64,000 nucleotides of DNA, from assembly GCF_009741445.1 (NCBI RefSeq), contig NZ_CP046507.1, positions 186,001 through 250,000 of the forward strand, given 5' to 3'. The translations under genes and the position numbers were made by a program. The notes under the pieces were generated by a model that saw nothing but the letters and a program-made list of their open reading frames with translations, was not told the DNA's origin and did not search any database. Below, piece by piece: positions 54,745 to 64,000 of this stretch (position 1 is the first letter of the stretch; every line of letters begins with the position of its first letter). The stretch comes from Mycobacterium avium subsp. avium (GTDB taxonomy: Bacteria > Actinomycetota > Actinomycetes > Mycobacteriales > Mycobacteriaceae).

Positions 54745-57700
54745 GTGCCCCACGACGGTAAACAGCGATCGCAGCGGATCCCCCGGTCGGTGGCCGCCGT
54801 CGCGGGCATCGCCGGCCTGCTGCTGTGCCTGGCCGTCCCGCTGCTCCCGGTGCGCCAGACCACGGCCACCGTGCTGTGGCCGCAGGGCACGGTCGACGGA
54901 CACGTCAGCCAGATCACCGCGCCCCTGGTGTCGGGGGCGCCCCGCGCGCTGGACATCTCCATCCCCTGCCCGGCCGTCGCCACCCTGCCCGCCGACGGCG
55001 GCCTGGTGGTCTCCACGCTGCCGCCCGGCGGCATGGACGCCGGCAAGAACGGGCTGTTCGTGCGGGCCAACAAGGACGTGGTCGTCGTCGCCTTCCGGGA
55101 CACCGTCGCGGCGGTGGCGCAGCGCCCGGCCGTCGCCGCCGGGGCCTGCAGCGTGCTGCACGCCTGGGCCGACGCCGGCGCGGCCGGTGCCGAGTTCGTC
55201 GGCATCCCCGGCGCCGCGGGAACCCTGCCCGCCGAGAAGAAGCCCCAGGTCGGCGGGATCTTCACCGACCTCAAGGTGCCCGCCGGGCCGGGGCTTTCGG
55301 CCCGCGTCGACATCGACACCCGGTTCATCACCGCGCCGACGGTCCTCAAACAGATCGTGATGGTGCTGGGCACGCTGGCGGTGCTGACCGCCATCGTCGC
55401 GCTGGCGGTGCTGGACCGGCGCAGCCGCGGCGGCGGCACCCTGATCAACTGGCGCTCCCCGATCGCGTGGCTGTCCCGGTACCGCCCCGGCACCCACCTG
55501 GCCAACTGGCGCCGGGTCGGGTTCGCGACCTGGATCGCCGACGCCGCGGTGCTCGCCACCCTGCTGCTGTGGCACGTCGTCGGGGCGACCTCGTCGGACG
55601 ACGGCTACAACCTGACCATCGCCCGGGTCGCGCCGAAGGCCGGCTACCTCGTCGACTACTACCGCTACTTCGGCACCACCGACGCGCCCTTCGACTGGTA
55701 TCTGGGCCTGCTGTCCCGGCTGGCCTCGGTGAGCACGGCCGGCGTGTGGATGCGGCTGCCCGCGACGCTGGCCGGGATCGGCTGCTGGCTGATCATCAGC
55801 CACTGGGTGCTGCGCCGGCTGGGCCCGGGCCGGGGCGGGCTGGCGGCCAACCGGGTGGCGGTCTTCACCGCGGGCGCGGTGTTCGTCGCGGCCTGGCTGC
55901 CGTTCAACAACGGGCTGCGGCCCGAACCGCTGATCGCGCTGGGCGTGCTGGTCACCTGGATGCTGGTGGAACGGGCCATCGCGCTGCAGCGGCTGGCGCC
56001 GGCGGCGGTGGCCGTCGTGGTGGCGTTGCTGACCGCCACCCTGGCGCCGCAGGGCCTGATCGCGGTCGCCGCGCTGCTCACCGGCGCCCGGGCCGTCGCC
56101 CAGGCCATCCGGCGGCGCCGGGCCAGCGACGGTCTGCTGGCGCCGCTGGCGGTGCTGGCGGCGGCGCTGTCGCTGATCCTGGTGGTGGTGTTCCGCAGCC
56201 AGACCGTGGCCACGGTGCTGGAGTCGGCCCGGATCAAATACAAGGTCGGCCCGACGATCGCCTGGTACCAGGATTGGTTGCGCTACTACTTCCTGACGGT
56301 CGAGTCCAACCCCGACGGGTCGATGGCGCGGCGCTTCGCCGTGCTGGTGATGCTGCTGTGCCTGTTCGGCATGCTGGTCATCCTGCTGCGCCGCGGCCAT
56401 GTCCCCGGGGTGGCCAGCGGCCCGGCCTGGCGGCTGATCGGCACCACCGCCGTCGGCCTGCTGCTGTTGACGTTCACGCCGACCAAGTGGGCGGTCCAGT
56501 TCGGCGCCTTCGCCGGGCTGGCCGGGGCGCTGGGCGCGCTGACCGCGTTCGCCTGCTCGCGGATCGGCCTGCACAACCGCCGCAATCTCACGCTGTACGT
56601 GACGGCGTTGCTGTTCGTGCTGGCCTGGGCCACCTCCGGGATCAACGGCTGGTTCTACGTCGGCAACTACGGGGTGCCGTGGTACGACATCCAGCCGGTC
56701 ATCGCCAGCCACCCGGTGACGTCGATGTTCCTGACGCTGTCCATCATCACCGGGCTGCTGGCGGCCTGGCAGCACTTCCGGATGGACTATGCGGGCCACA
56801 CCGAGGTCAAGGACAGCCGGCGCAACCGCGTGCTGGCGTCCACCCCGCTGCTGGTGGTCGCGACCATCATGGTGGTCGGCGAGGTCGCCTCGCTGACCAA
56901 GGGCGCGGTGTTCCGCTACCCGCTGTACACCACCGGCAAGGCCAACCTGGCCGCCATCGCGTCGGGGCTGTCGCCGACCAGCTGCGCGATGGCCGACGAC
57001 GTGCTGGCCGAGCCGGACGCCAACGCCGGCATGCTGCAGCCGCTGCCGGGCCAGACGTTCGGGCCGGACGGGCCGCTCGGCGGGGTCAACCCGGTCGGCT
57101 TCAAACCCGACGGCGTGGGCGACGACCTGCAGTCCGACCCCGTGGTGACCAAGCCCGGGCTGGTCAACTCGGACGCCTCCCCCAACAAACCCAACGTCGC
57201 CTACAGCGACTCGGCGGGCACCGCCGGCGGCAAGGGGCCGGTGGGCGTCAACGGCTCGCACGCGGCGCTCCCGTTCGGCCTCGACCCGGCCCGCACCCCG
57301 GTGATGGGCAGCTACGGCGAGAACTCGCTGGCCGCCACGGCCACCTCGGCCTGGTACCAGCTGCCGCCCCGCACGCCGGACCGCCCGCTGGTGGTGGTGT
57401 CGGCGGCCGGCGCGATCTGGTCCTACAAGGAGGACGGCACGTTCACCTACGGCCAGTCGCTGAAACTGCAGTGGGGCGTGGCCCGCCCGGACGGCAGCAC
57501 GGTGCCGCTGGCTGAGGTGCAGCCGATCGACATCGGCCCGCAGCCGGCGTGGCGCAATCTGCGCTTCCCGCTGGCCTGGGCGCCGCCGGAGGCCAACGTG
57601 GCGCGCATCGTCGCCTACGACCCGAACCTGAGTTCCGAGCAGTGGTTCGCGTTCACCCCGCCGCGGGTGCCGGTGACCGAAACCCTGCAGCAGCTGATCG

Positions 57701-58071
57701 GCTCGCAGACGCCGGTGATGATGGACATCGCGACCGCGGCGAACTTCCCGTGCCAGCGGCCCTTCTCCGAACACCTTGGCGTGGCTGAACTTCCGGCCTA
57801 CCGCATCCTGCCGGACCGCAAGCAGACCGCGGCGTCGTCGAACCTGTGGCAGTCCAGCGAAGCCGGCGGGCCGTTCCTGTTCCTGCAGGCGCTGCTGCGC
57901 ACCTCGACCATCCCGACCTATCTGCGCGGCGACTGGTATCGCGACTGGGGATCGGTGGAGCAGTACTTCCGGTTGGTGCCGGCCGATCAGGCGCCGGACG
58001 CCGCTATCGAACAGGGTGTGATGACAGTGCACGGCTGGAGCCGGCAGGGACCGATTCGGGCACTCCCATGA
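54745..58071 (+). CDS. embA: arabinosyltransferase EmbA
   Basis: A 1108-residue GT-C arabinosyltransferase that works with EmbB in the alpha-1,3 branch of arabinogalactan arabinan. [10 protein letters not shown] acidic loop, [22 protein letters not shown] and the two C-terminal carbohydrate-binding domains ([14 protein letters not shown]) are conserved. About 14 residues longer than the M. tuberculosis protein. GTG start, ends in ATGA overlap with embB, so translation is coupled. Confidence 0.97.
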   Translation: MPHDGKQRSQRIPRSVAAVAGIAGLLLCLAVPLLPVRQTTATVLWPQGTVDGHVSQITAPLVSGAPRALDISIPCPAVATLPADGGLVVSTLPPGGMDAGKNGLFVRANKDVVVVAFRDTVAAVAQRPAVAAGACSVLHAWADAGAAGAEFVGIPGAAGTLPAEKKPQVGGIFTDLKVPAGPGLSARVDIDTRFITAPTVLKQIVMVLGTLAVLTAIVALAVLDRRSRGGGTLINWRSPIAWLSRYRPGTHLANWRRVGFATWIADAAVLATLLLWHVVGATSSDDGYNLTIARVAPKAGYLVDYYRYFGTTDAPFDWYLGLLSRLASVSTAGVWMRLPATLAGIGCWLIISHWVLRRLGPGRGGLAANRVAVFTAGAVFVAAWLPFNNGLRPEPLIALGVLVTWMLVERAIALQRLAPAAVAVVVALLTATLAPQGLIAVAALLTGARAVAQAIRRRRASDGLLAPLAVLAAALSLILVVVFRSQTVATVLESARIKYKVGPTIAWYQDWLRYYFLTVESNPDGSMARRFAVLVMLLCLFGMLVILLRRGHVPGVASGPAWRLIGTTAVGLLLLTFTPTKWAVQFGAFAGLAGALGALTAFACSRIGLHNRRNLTLYVTALLFVLAWATSGINGWFYVGNYGVPWYDIQPVIASHPVTSMFLTLSIITGLLAAWQHFRMDYAGHTEVKDSRRNRVLASTPLLVVATIMVVGEVASLTKGAVFRYPLYTTGKANLAAIASGLSPTSCAMADDVLAEPDANAGMLQPLPGQTFGPDGPLGGVNPVGFKPDGVGDDLQSDPVVTKPGLVNSDASPNKPNVAYSDSAGTAGGKGPVGVNGSHAALPFGLDPARTPVMGSYGENSLAATATSAWYQLPPRTPDRPLVVVSAAGAIWSYKEDGTFTYGQSLKLQWGVARPDGSTVPLAEVQPIDIGPQPAWRNLRFPLAWAPPEANVARIVAYDPNLSSEQWFAFTPPRVPVTETLQQLIGSQTPVMMDIATAANFPCQRPFSEHLGVAELPAYRILPDRKQTAASSNLWQSSEAGGPFLFLQALLRTSTIPTYLRGDWYRDWGSVEQYFRLVPADQAPDAAIEQGVMTVHGWSRQGPIRALP

Positions 58072-61000
58072 GCGTTTCGACCGTCGGCGGCGACGTGCGG
58101 GTGACGCGCTGGGTGGCGACCATCGCCGGGCTGATCGGGTTCGTGCTGTCGGTCGCCACCCCGCTGCTGCCCGTCGTGCAGACCACCGCGACGCTGAACT
58201 GGCCGCAGGGCGGTCAGTTGAACAGCGTTACCGCACCGCTGATTTCGCTCACCCCGGTGGACCTGACCGCGACGGTGCCCTGCTCGTTGGTGCGCGACCT
58301 GCCGCCCGGGGGCGGGGTGATCCTGTCCACCGGGCCCAAGAAGGGCAAGGACGCCGCGCTCAACGCGTTGTTCGTCGTCGCCCACGGCAAGCGCGTCGAC
58401 GTCACCGACCGCAACGTGGTGATCGCCAGCGCATCCCGGGATCAGGTGGCCGGAGCCGGGTGTTCCCGCATCGAGATCGCCTCGACCCGCGCCGGCACCT
58501 TCGCCACCTTCGTCGGGCTCACCGACCCGGCGGGCAAACCACTCGGCGGCGGATTCCCCGACCCCAACCTGCGGCCCCAGATCGTCGGCGTGTTCACCGA
58601 CCTGACCGGGCCCGCCCCGGCCGGCCTGAAGCTGTCGGCGACCATCGACACCCGATTCTCCACCACGCCAACCACTTTGAAGCTGGCGGCGATGGTGACG
58701 GCGATCCTGGCCACCATCGTCGCGCTGGTCGCGCTGTGGCGGCTCGACCAGCTGGACGGGCACCGGATGCGCCGGCTCATTCCGGCGAACTGGCGCACGT
58801 TCACCCTGGCCGACGTCGCGGTGATCTTCGGGTTCGTGCTCTGGCACGTGATCGGGGCGAACTCGTCGGACGACGGCTACATCCTGGGCATGGCCCGGGT
58901 GGCCGACCGCGCCGGCTACATGTCGAACTACTTCCGCTGGTTCGGCAGCCCCGAGGATCCGTTCGGCTGGTACTACAACCTGCTGGCGCTGATGACGCAT
59001 GTCAGCGACGCCAGCCTGTGGATGCGGTTGCCGGACCTGTTCGCCGGAATCGTGTGCTGGCTGTTGCTGTCCCGCGAGGTGCTGCCCCGGCTGGGACCGG
59101 CGGTGGCCGCCAGCAGGCCGGCCAACTGGGCGGCGGGCATGGTGTTGCTGACGGCGTGGATGCCGTTCGACAACGGGCTGCGCCCCGAGCCGATCATCGC
59201 GCTGGGATCGCTGGTCACCTATGTGCTGATCGAGCGTTCGATGCGCTACAGCCGGCTCACCCCGGCCGCGCTGGCCGTCATCACGGCCGCCTTCACGCTG
59301 GGCGTGCAGCCCACCGGCCTGATCGCGGTGGCCGCGTTGGTCGCCGGTGGTCGCCCGATCCTGCGCATTCTGGTCCGCCGGCACCGGGTGGTGGGCACCT
59401 GGCCGCTGGTGGCGCCCATGCTGGCCGCCGGCACGGTGATCCTGACGGTGGTGTTCGCCGACCAGACGCTGGCAACGGTGTTGGAAGCCACCAGGATTCG
59501 CACCGCGATCGGACCCAGCCAGGCCTGGTACACCGAGAACCTGCGCTACTACTACTTGATCCTGCCCACCGTCGACGGCTCGCTGTCCCGGCGGTTCGGC
59601 TTCCTGATCACCGCGCTGTGCCTGTTCACCGCGGTGTTCATCATGTTGCGGCGCAAGCGAATTCCCGGGGTGGCCCGCGGGCCGGCGTGGCGGCTGATGG
59701 GTGTCATCTTCGGCACCATGTTCTTTTTGATGTTCACCCCCACCAAGTGGGTGCACCATTTCGGCCTGTTCGCCGCGGTGGGGGCGGCGATGGCCGCGCT
59801 GACCACCGTGCTGGTGTCGCCGGCGGTGCTGCGCTGGTCGCGCAACCGGATGGCGTTCTTGGCCGCGCTGCTGTTCATGATGGCGCTGTGCTTCGCCACC
59901 ACCAACGGCTGGTGGTATGTGTCCAGCTACGGGGTGCCGTTCAACAGCACCATGCCGAAGATCGGCGGAATCACGGTCAGCACAGTCTTTTTCTCGATGT
60001 TCGTCGCGGCCGCGCTGTACGCGATCTGGTTGCACTTCGCCTCCCGGGAGCACGGCGAGGGCCGGCTGGCCCGGGCGCTGACGGCAGCGCCGGTGCCCCT
60101 CGCGGCCGGCTTCATGGCGCTGGTGTTCATCGCGTCGATGGTGGCCGGCATCGTCCGCCAGTACCCCACCTACTCCAACGCCTGGGACAACCTGCGCGAG
60201 TTCAGCGGCGGCTGCGGACTGGCCGACGACGTGCTCGTCGAACCGGACAGCAACGTCGGCTACATGACGCCGCTCGGCGGCGATTACGGGCCGCTGGGCC
60301 CGCTGGGCGGCCAGCACCCGGTGGGCTTCTCCCCGAACGGGGTGCCCGAACACACTGTCGCCGAAGCGATTCGGATCACCCCCAACCAGCCCGGCACCGA
60401 CTACGACTGGGACGCGCCGACCAAGCTGAGCGCGCCGGGCATCAACGGCTCGACCGTGCCGCTGCCGTACGGCCTGGACGCCGCCCGGGTGCCGCTGGCC
60501 GGCAGCTACACCACCGGGGCGCAACAGCAGAGCCGGCTGACCTCGGCGTGGTACCGGCTGCCCGCACCCGATGACGGTCACCCGCTGGTGGTGGTGACCG
60601 CCGCTGGCAAGATCGCCGGCAACAGCGTGCTGCACCACCACACCGACGGGCAGACCGTGGTGCTCGAGTACGGCCGGCCCGGGCCCGGCGGTGACATCGT
60701 GCCCGCCGGCCGGCTGGTGCCCTACGACCTGTACGGCGAGCAGCCCAAGGCCTGGCGCAACCTGCGCTTCGCCCGCTCCGACATGCCCGCGGACACCGTG
60801 GCCGTGCGGGTGGTGGCCGAGGACCTGTCGCTGACGCCGGAGGACTGGATCGCGGTGACCCCGCCGCGGGTGCCCGAGATGCGCTCGCTGCAGGAGTACG
60901 TCGGCTCGACCCAGCCGGTGCTGATGGACTGGGCGGTGGGGCTGGCCTTCCCCTGCCAGCAGCCGATGCTGCACGTCAACGGGGTCACCGAGATCCCCAA

Positions 61001-61265
61001 GTTCCGCATCACCCCGGATTACACCGCCAAGAAGATGGACACCGACACCTGGGAGGACGGCACCAACGGGGGCCTGCTGGGGATCACCGACCTGCTGCTG
61101 CGGGCGCACGTGATGTCGACGTACCTGTCGCACGACTGGGGCCGGGACTGGGGATCGTTGCGCCGGTTCGAAACGATCGCCGATGCGCATCCCGCGCAAC
61201 TCGATCTGGGCACCGCGACCCGCACCGGTTGGTGGTCGCCGGGCCCGATACGAATAAAACCATAA
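58068..61265 (+). CDS. embB: arabinosyltransferase EmbB
   Basis: A 1065-residue GT-C enzyme, main ethambutol target. ANSSDDGYI acidic loop; the resistance-determining segment [15 protein letters not shown] has Met at residue 309, equivalent to Met306 in M. tuberculosis, so no substitution there. The N-terminus is shorter than M. tuberculosis EmbB and a cytosolic loop after the third helix is also missing. Conserved C-terminus. ATG 58068 overlaps the embA stop by 4 nt; the earlier in-frame extension lies inside embA. Confidence 0.97.
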   Translation: MSVSTVGGDVRVTRWVATIAGLIGFVLSVATPLLPVVQTTATLNWPQGGQLNSVTAPLISLTPVDLTATVPCSLVRDLPPGGGVILSTGPKKGKDAALNALFVVAHGKRVDVTDRNVVIASASRDQVAGAGCSRIEIASTRAGTFATFVGLTDPAGKPLGGGFPDPNLRPQIVGVFTDLTGPAPAGLKLSATIDTRFSTTPTTLKLAAMVTAILATIVALVALWRLDQLDGHRMRRLIPANWRTFTLADVAVIFGFVLWHVIGANSSDDGYILGMARVADRAGYMSNYFRWFGSPEDPFGWYYNLLALMTHVSDASLWMRLPDLFAGIVCWLLLSREVLPRLGPAVAASRPANWAAGMVLLTAWMPFDNGLRPEPIIALGSLVTYVLIERSMRYSRLTPAALAVITAAFTLGVQPTGLIAVAALVAGGRPILRILVRRHRVVGTWPLVAPMLAAGTVILTVVFADQTLATVLEATRIRTAIGPSQAWYTENLRYYYLILPTVDGSLSRRFGFLITALCLFTAVFIMLRRKRIPGVARGPAWRLMGVIFGTMFFLMFTPTKWVHHFGLFAAVGAAMAALTTVLVSPAVLRWSRNRMAFLAALLFMMALCFATTNGWWYVSSYGVPFNSTMPKIGGITVSTVFFSMFVAAALYAIWLHFASREHGEGRLARALTAAPVPLAAGFMALVFIASMVAGIVRQYPTYSNAWDNLREFSGGCGLADDVLVEPDSNVGYMTPLGGDYGPLGPLGGQHPVGFSPNGVPEHTVAEAIRITPNQPGTDYDWDAPTKLSAPGINGSTVPLPYGLDAARVPLAGSYTTGAQQQSRLTSAWYRLPAPDDGHPLVVVTAAGKIAGNSVLHHHTDGQTVVLEYGRPGPGGDIVPAGRLVPYDLYGEQPKAWRNLRFARSDMPADTVAVRVVAEDLSLTPEDWIAVTPPRVPEMRSLQEYVGSTQPVLMDWAVGLAFPCQQPMLHVNGVTEIPKFRITPDYTAKKMDTDTWEDGTNGGLLGITDLLLRAHVMSTYLSHDWGRDWGSLRRFETIADAHPAQLDLGTATRTGWWSPGPIRIKP

Positions 61266-61336
61266 ATGGTTTAGCCGTAATTATTCACCGGTCGAATAAC
61301 GCGCCGAATTAACGATCGAGTAATTACCGATAATGG

Positions 61337-61361
61337 GTTTCGGCAATCCATTTCCGGGTCA
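61337..61361 (+). promoter_or_regulatory. possible SigF-like promoter before secreted protein
   Basis: GTTT (61337-61340), 15 nt, then GGGTCA (61356-61361) partly matches GTTT-N15-GGGTAT, 48 nt before the ATG at 61410. The -10 differs at two positions. The surrounding 61266-61380 region is strikingly A/T-rich. Confidence 0.3.
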
Positions 61362-61409
61362 ATACTAATTCCGCCGTGATCCAGTTCACACCCGGAAAAG
61401 GATGGCCCG

Positions 61410-61925
61410 ATGCACACGCTGATTCGCCTGGGAACTCACGCGGCCGCCGTCACGTCGCTGATCCTCCCGGCCGCGGTGTCATCCCCGGCCACCGCGGCCG
61501 CCGAGGGTGGCGGCACCACCGTCGTTTTCGACAACTACTTGCGCCGTTGCGATTTCAGCAAGGTGAGCATCGCGCCCAAGGTGCCCAGCCCGATGCTGGG
61601 CACCGGCTCGGCCGTCGTCCGCGTCAATGGGTCCACGGCCGTGGCCGAGGTGCATTTGGTGGACGCGCCCGAGCCCGGAATGCATTTCGACGTCGGCCTT
61701 ATCGAAGAACCGCGGCCGTCGTCGGCCGGCTGCGGGCCCGGCGACCCGGGAACCGCTTTCACCGGTATGGACCTCGACGGCGCGGGCCGCGGCACGGCGA
61801 CCGTTTCCGACACCGTCCGGCCCGGCACCACCGGGGTATGGTTGATCATCGAGCGGCCGAATCCGAACTCGCAGAATCCGGCCGAGTTCTACACGTCGGA
61901 GTTCGTGGTGCCGGTGGGCGCGTAA
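61410..61925 (+). CDS. secreted protein, unknown function
   Basis: A 171-residue protein with a Sec signal peptide (hydrophobic 8-23, cleavage near AAAEG). The mature part has an immunoglobulin-like beta pattern with two cysteines (YLRRCDF and SAGCGPG) and the ending EFYTSEFVVPVG. No catalytic motif. It begins 145 nt after embB and ends 10 nt before fadE35. Unknown role; possibly a cell-wall or secreted stress protein. Confidence 0.7.
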   Translation: MHTLIRLGTHAAAVTSLILPAAVSSPATAAAEGGGTTVVFDNYLRRCDFSKVSIAPKVPSPMLGTGSAVVRVNGSTAVAEVHLVDAPEPGMHFDVGLIEEPRPSSAGCGPGDPGTAFTGMDLDGAGRGTATVSDTVRPGTTGVWLIIERPNPNSQNPAEFYTSEFVVPVGA

Positions 61926-61935
61926 CGTCTCAACG

Positions 61936-63705
61936 ATGAGCGACTACGCCGTCGAGGCGGTGGATCGGCTGCCCTTTTCCACCGCGGAGAAATCCCAGCG
62001 CTACGCGACCGAGAACTACTGCGGGGCCGTGGGTCTCAACTGGTATGACACCGATCCGACGCTGCAGTTCACCATGTCCTACTACCTGCAGCCCGACGAG
62101 CTGGCGCTGGCCGAGCGGCATCTGTCGCGCATCGGTGAGCTGATGGGCGGCCCGGTGGCCCGCTGGGCCGAGGAGACCGACCGCAACCCGCCCCGGCTGG
62201 AGCGCTACGACCGGTGGGGCCACGACATCAGCCGGGTGGTGATGCCGCCGTCCTTCGTCCAGTCCAAGCGGGCCGTGCTGGAGGCCCAGCGGGCGCTGCG
62301 CACCGAAGCGCGGGCGGCGAAGATGAGCTCGTCGCTGCCGCTGTTCGCCTCGAATTACCTGCTCAACCAAGCCGATATCGGGATGGGGTGTGCGTTGGGC
62401 ACCGGCGGCGGCATGGTGCAGTCGCTGGTGGCCGCCTACGCGCCCGCCGATGTGCGCGAGCACGTGCTGGCCAAGTTCGCCTCCGGGGAGTGGGCCGGTG
62501 AGACCGCGCAACTGCTCACCGAGCGCACCGGCGGCTCCGACCTGGGCGCGCTGGAGACCACCGCGACGCGCCACGGCGACAGCTGGCTGCTCAACGGCTT
62601 CAAGTGGTTCGCCTCCAACTGCGCCGGAGAGGCGTTCATCGTACTGGCCAAACCCGAAGGCGCACCGGACAATTCGCGTGGCGTGGCCAACTTCCTGGTG
62701 CTGCGCACCCGCCGCGACGGTTCCCGCAACGGGGTGCGGGTGCGCCGGCTGAAGGACAAGCTCGGCACCCGCTCGGTGGCCTCCGGCGAGGTCGAGTTCG
62801 TCGACGCCGAGGCGTTCCTGCTGTCCGGCGAGCCCACCGACGGCGCCGCGTCGGACGGCAAGGGGCTGGGCCGGATGATGGAGCTGACCAACGCCGCGCG
62901 GCTGGGCATCGCGTTGTTCGGGCTCGGCAACGCGCGCCGCGCCCTGGTCGAGTCGCTGTGTTACGCGCGGCAGCGCCGGGCGTTCGGCGGCGCGCTGATC
63001 GACAAGCCGCTGATGCGGCGCAAGCTCGCCGAGCTGATCGTCGACGTCGAGGCGGCGCAGGCGATGGTGTTCGACGGCACCGGCGCCACCAACCATCGCC
63101 AGCCGCGCGGCATGCGCCAGCGCATCGCGGTGCCGGTCACCAAGCTCCGGGTGTGCCGGCTGGGCATCACCGCGGCCTCGGATGCGATCGAGATCCACGG
63201 CGGCAACGGCTACATCGAAAACTGGCCGGTGGCAAGGCTTTTGCGAGACGCCCAGGTCAACACCATCTGGGAGGGCCCGGACAACATCCTGTGCCTGGAT
63301 GTGCGGCGCGGCATCGAGCAGACCCGGGCGCACGAGACGCTGCTGGCCCGGCTGCGCGATGCGGTGTCGGTGGCCGACGACGACGAAGCCACCCGCCTGG
63401 TGGCCGGCCGGATCGAGGACCTGGACGCGGCGATCACCGCCTGGGGCAAGCTCGACAAGCCGCTGGCCGAGGCGCGGCTGTTCGCGCTGGCCCAATTCAT
63501 GGGTGACATCTACGGCGGCGCGTTGCTGGTCGAGCAGGCCGCCTGGGAGCGGGCCACCCGTGGCGGTGACCGCAAGGCGCTGGTCGCGCGGCTCTACGCG
63601 CAGCGCTACCTCGCCGACCGGGGCGCGCTGCGCGGCATCGACGCCGACTCCGACGAGGCGTTGCAGCGCTTCGACGAACTGGTCGACGGCGCGTTCCGTC
63701 CCTAG
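61936..63705 (+). CDS. fadE35: acyl-CoA dehydrogenase FadE35
   Basis: A 589-residue acyl-CoA dehydrogenase of the long AidB-like class, homologue of Rv3797. FAD-binding LTERTGGSDLGAL and GFKWFASN, the helix LTNAARLGIALFGLG, and the C-terminal EIHGGNGYIENWPVARLLRDAQVNTIWEGPDNI are all intact, the last being the AidB/long ACAD signature with catalytic Glu region. A C-terminal helical extension from about residue 460 is normal. The ATG lies 10 nt after the secreted protein gene. Confidence 0.9.
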   Translation: MSDYAVEAVDRLPFSTAEKSQRYATENYCGAVGLNWYDTDPTLQFTMSYYLQPDELALAERHLSRIGELMGGPVARWAEETDRNPPRLERYDRWGHDISRVVMPPSFVQSKRAVLEAQRALRTEARAAKMSSSLPLFASNYLLNQADIGMGCALGTGGGMVQSLVAAYAPADVREHVLAKFASGEWAGETAQLLTERTGGSDLGALETTATRHGDSWLLNGFKWFASNCAGEAFIVLAKPEGAPDNSRGVANFLVLRTRRDGSRNGVRVRRLKDKLGTRSVASGEVEFVDAEAFLLSGEPTDGAASDGKGLGRMMELTNAARLGIALFGLGNARRALVESLCYARQRRAFGGALIDKPLMRRKLAELIVDVEAAQAMVFDGTGATNHRQPRGMRQRIAVPVTKLRVCRLGITAASDAIEIHGGNGYIENWPVARLLRDAQVNTIWEGPDNILCLDVRRGIEQTRAHETLLARLRDAVSVADDDEATRLVAGRIEDLDAAITAWGKLDKPLAEARLFALAQFMGDIYGGALLVEQAAWERATRGGDRKALVARLYAQRYLADRGALRGIDADSDEALQRFDELVDGAFRP

Positions 63706-63713
63706 GCCGCACC

Positions 63714-64000
63714 ATGACTGCTCCGCGGTTGTACCGGCCGAGCCCGCCGCTCGCCGAGCACATCGAGTATTTCGGTTACTGGCGCGGCGACGAGGCCTTG
63801 GGGGTGCATACCAGCCGGGCGCTGCCGCGCGGCGCGGTCACCGCGATCATCGACGTCGGCGGCCGCACCGACCTCGGCTTCTACGCCTCGGATGCCCGCA
63901 CGCCGCTGACGGTCCCGCCCGCCTTCGCCGCCGGGGCGGGCGCGACGGCCTACGTCGTGCGGGTCGCCCCCGCCCACACCGTGATGACCATCCACTTCCG
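63714..64000 (+). CDS. AraC-family regulator with DUF6597-like N-terminus (partial)
   Basis: A reading frame open to the window end (95 codons seen). The start is MTAPRLYRPSPPLAEHIEYFGYWRG, a pattern typical of the N-terminal sensing domain of AraC-type regulators (DUF6597). The helix-turn-helix would lie beyond the window. It starts 8 nt after fadE35, so it may regulate that gene. The call rests on the N-terminus alone. Confidence 0.6.
   Translation, partial: MTAPRLYRPSPPLAEHIEYFGYWRGDEALGVHTSRALPRGAVTAIIDVGGRTDLGFYASDARTPLTVPPAFAAGAGATAYVVRVAPAHTVMTIHF

Noticed and set aside
58992..58994. Possible ethambutol-resistance change in EmbB
   Set aside because: Codon 309 is ATG (Met), equal to wild-type Met306 of M. 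tuberculosis; no substitution is present in that segment.
54730..61199. Two very long antisense frames across embA and embB (about 1,100 and 1,070 residues)
   Set aside because: Same reason: GC-rich third positions leave antisense frames open. Sense proteins match EmbA and EmbB end to end.

Overview
The window is GC-rich mycobacterial chromosome, most likely from the Mycobacterium avium complex. Three things point there: gene order from about position 7,100 onward follows the M. tuberculosis Rv3752c-Rv3797 segment; embR sits divergently upstream of embA, an arrangement known from M. avium, whereas M. tuberculosis carries embR elsewhere; and DprE1 has alanine where M. tuberculosis has the benzothiazinone-reactive Cys387, as reported for M. 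avium.

Layout. Positions 1-7,000 form an accessory block of exported proteins next to the 3' side of a tRNA-Ser(CGA): a GH5-like hydrolase with a Tat-like signal, a small Cys-rich protein, a two-part DUF4185 protein, a small secreted protein, a lipoprotein, a CAP-domain protein and a GH6 cellulase. Positions 7,219-13,736 hold housekeeping genes: tadA and its partner, tyrA, and an osmoprotectant ABC operon (proXVWZ) coupled to a glycolipid-binding-domain gene. Positions 13,733-20,945 are catabolic: two ACAD10/11-type kinases, a phosphatase, a methyltransferase, and a tight kinase-SDR-acyl-CoA dehydrogenase-TetR-oxidoreductase run. Positions 20,956-29,075 carry an alkyl sulfatase, lpqH, the TcrXY two-component system with a 54-bp tandem repeat at its junction, two small membrane proteins behind a SigF-like promoter, a SAM methyltransferase and a third kinase. 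Positions 29,100-37,382 hold two tRNAs, hisC2, echA21, lipE, a Vms1/baeRF-like protein, a tRNA-Ser(TGA), a quinone oxidoreductase and a NifS-like protein that lacks the PLP lysine.

Positions 37,501-61,265 are the cell-wall arabinogalactan/lipoarabinomannan cluster: a polytopic Rv3779-type protein, the proteasome activator PafE/Bpa, the galactan exporter Wzt/Wzm flanking GlfT1, GtrA, DprE1/DprE2 (decaprenyl-phospho-arabinose synthesis), AftA (first arabinose onto galactan), EmbC (LAM arabinan), and EmbA/EmbB (arabinogalactan arabinan), with embR and two other genes inserted between embC and embA. A TfdA-like dioxygenase and a decayed 13E12/DUF222 gene interrupt the cluster after wzm. The window closes with a secreted protein, FadE35 and a truncated AraC-type gene.

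Together the genes describe donor synthesis, export and polymerisation of cell-wall arabinan, and the accessory block contains a candidate arabinan-cleaving enzyme (DUF4185/GH183). Genes are packed with frequent 1-4 nt stop/start overlaps, and many operon-leading genes show a -10 hexamer 6-8 nt before the start codon, as expected for leaderless transcripts. I saw no CRISPR array, prophage or intact insertion sequence. All homology statements are from motif reading and memory of gene families; no search was run.
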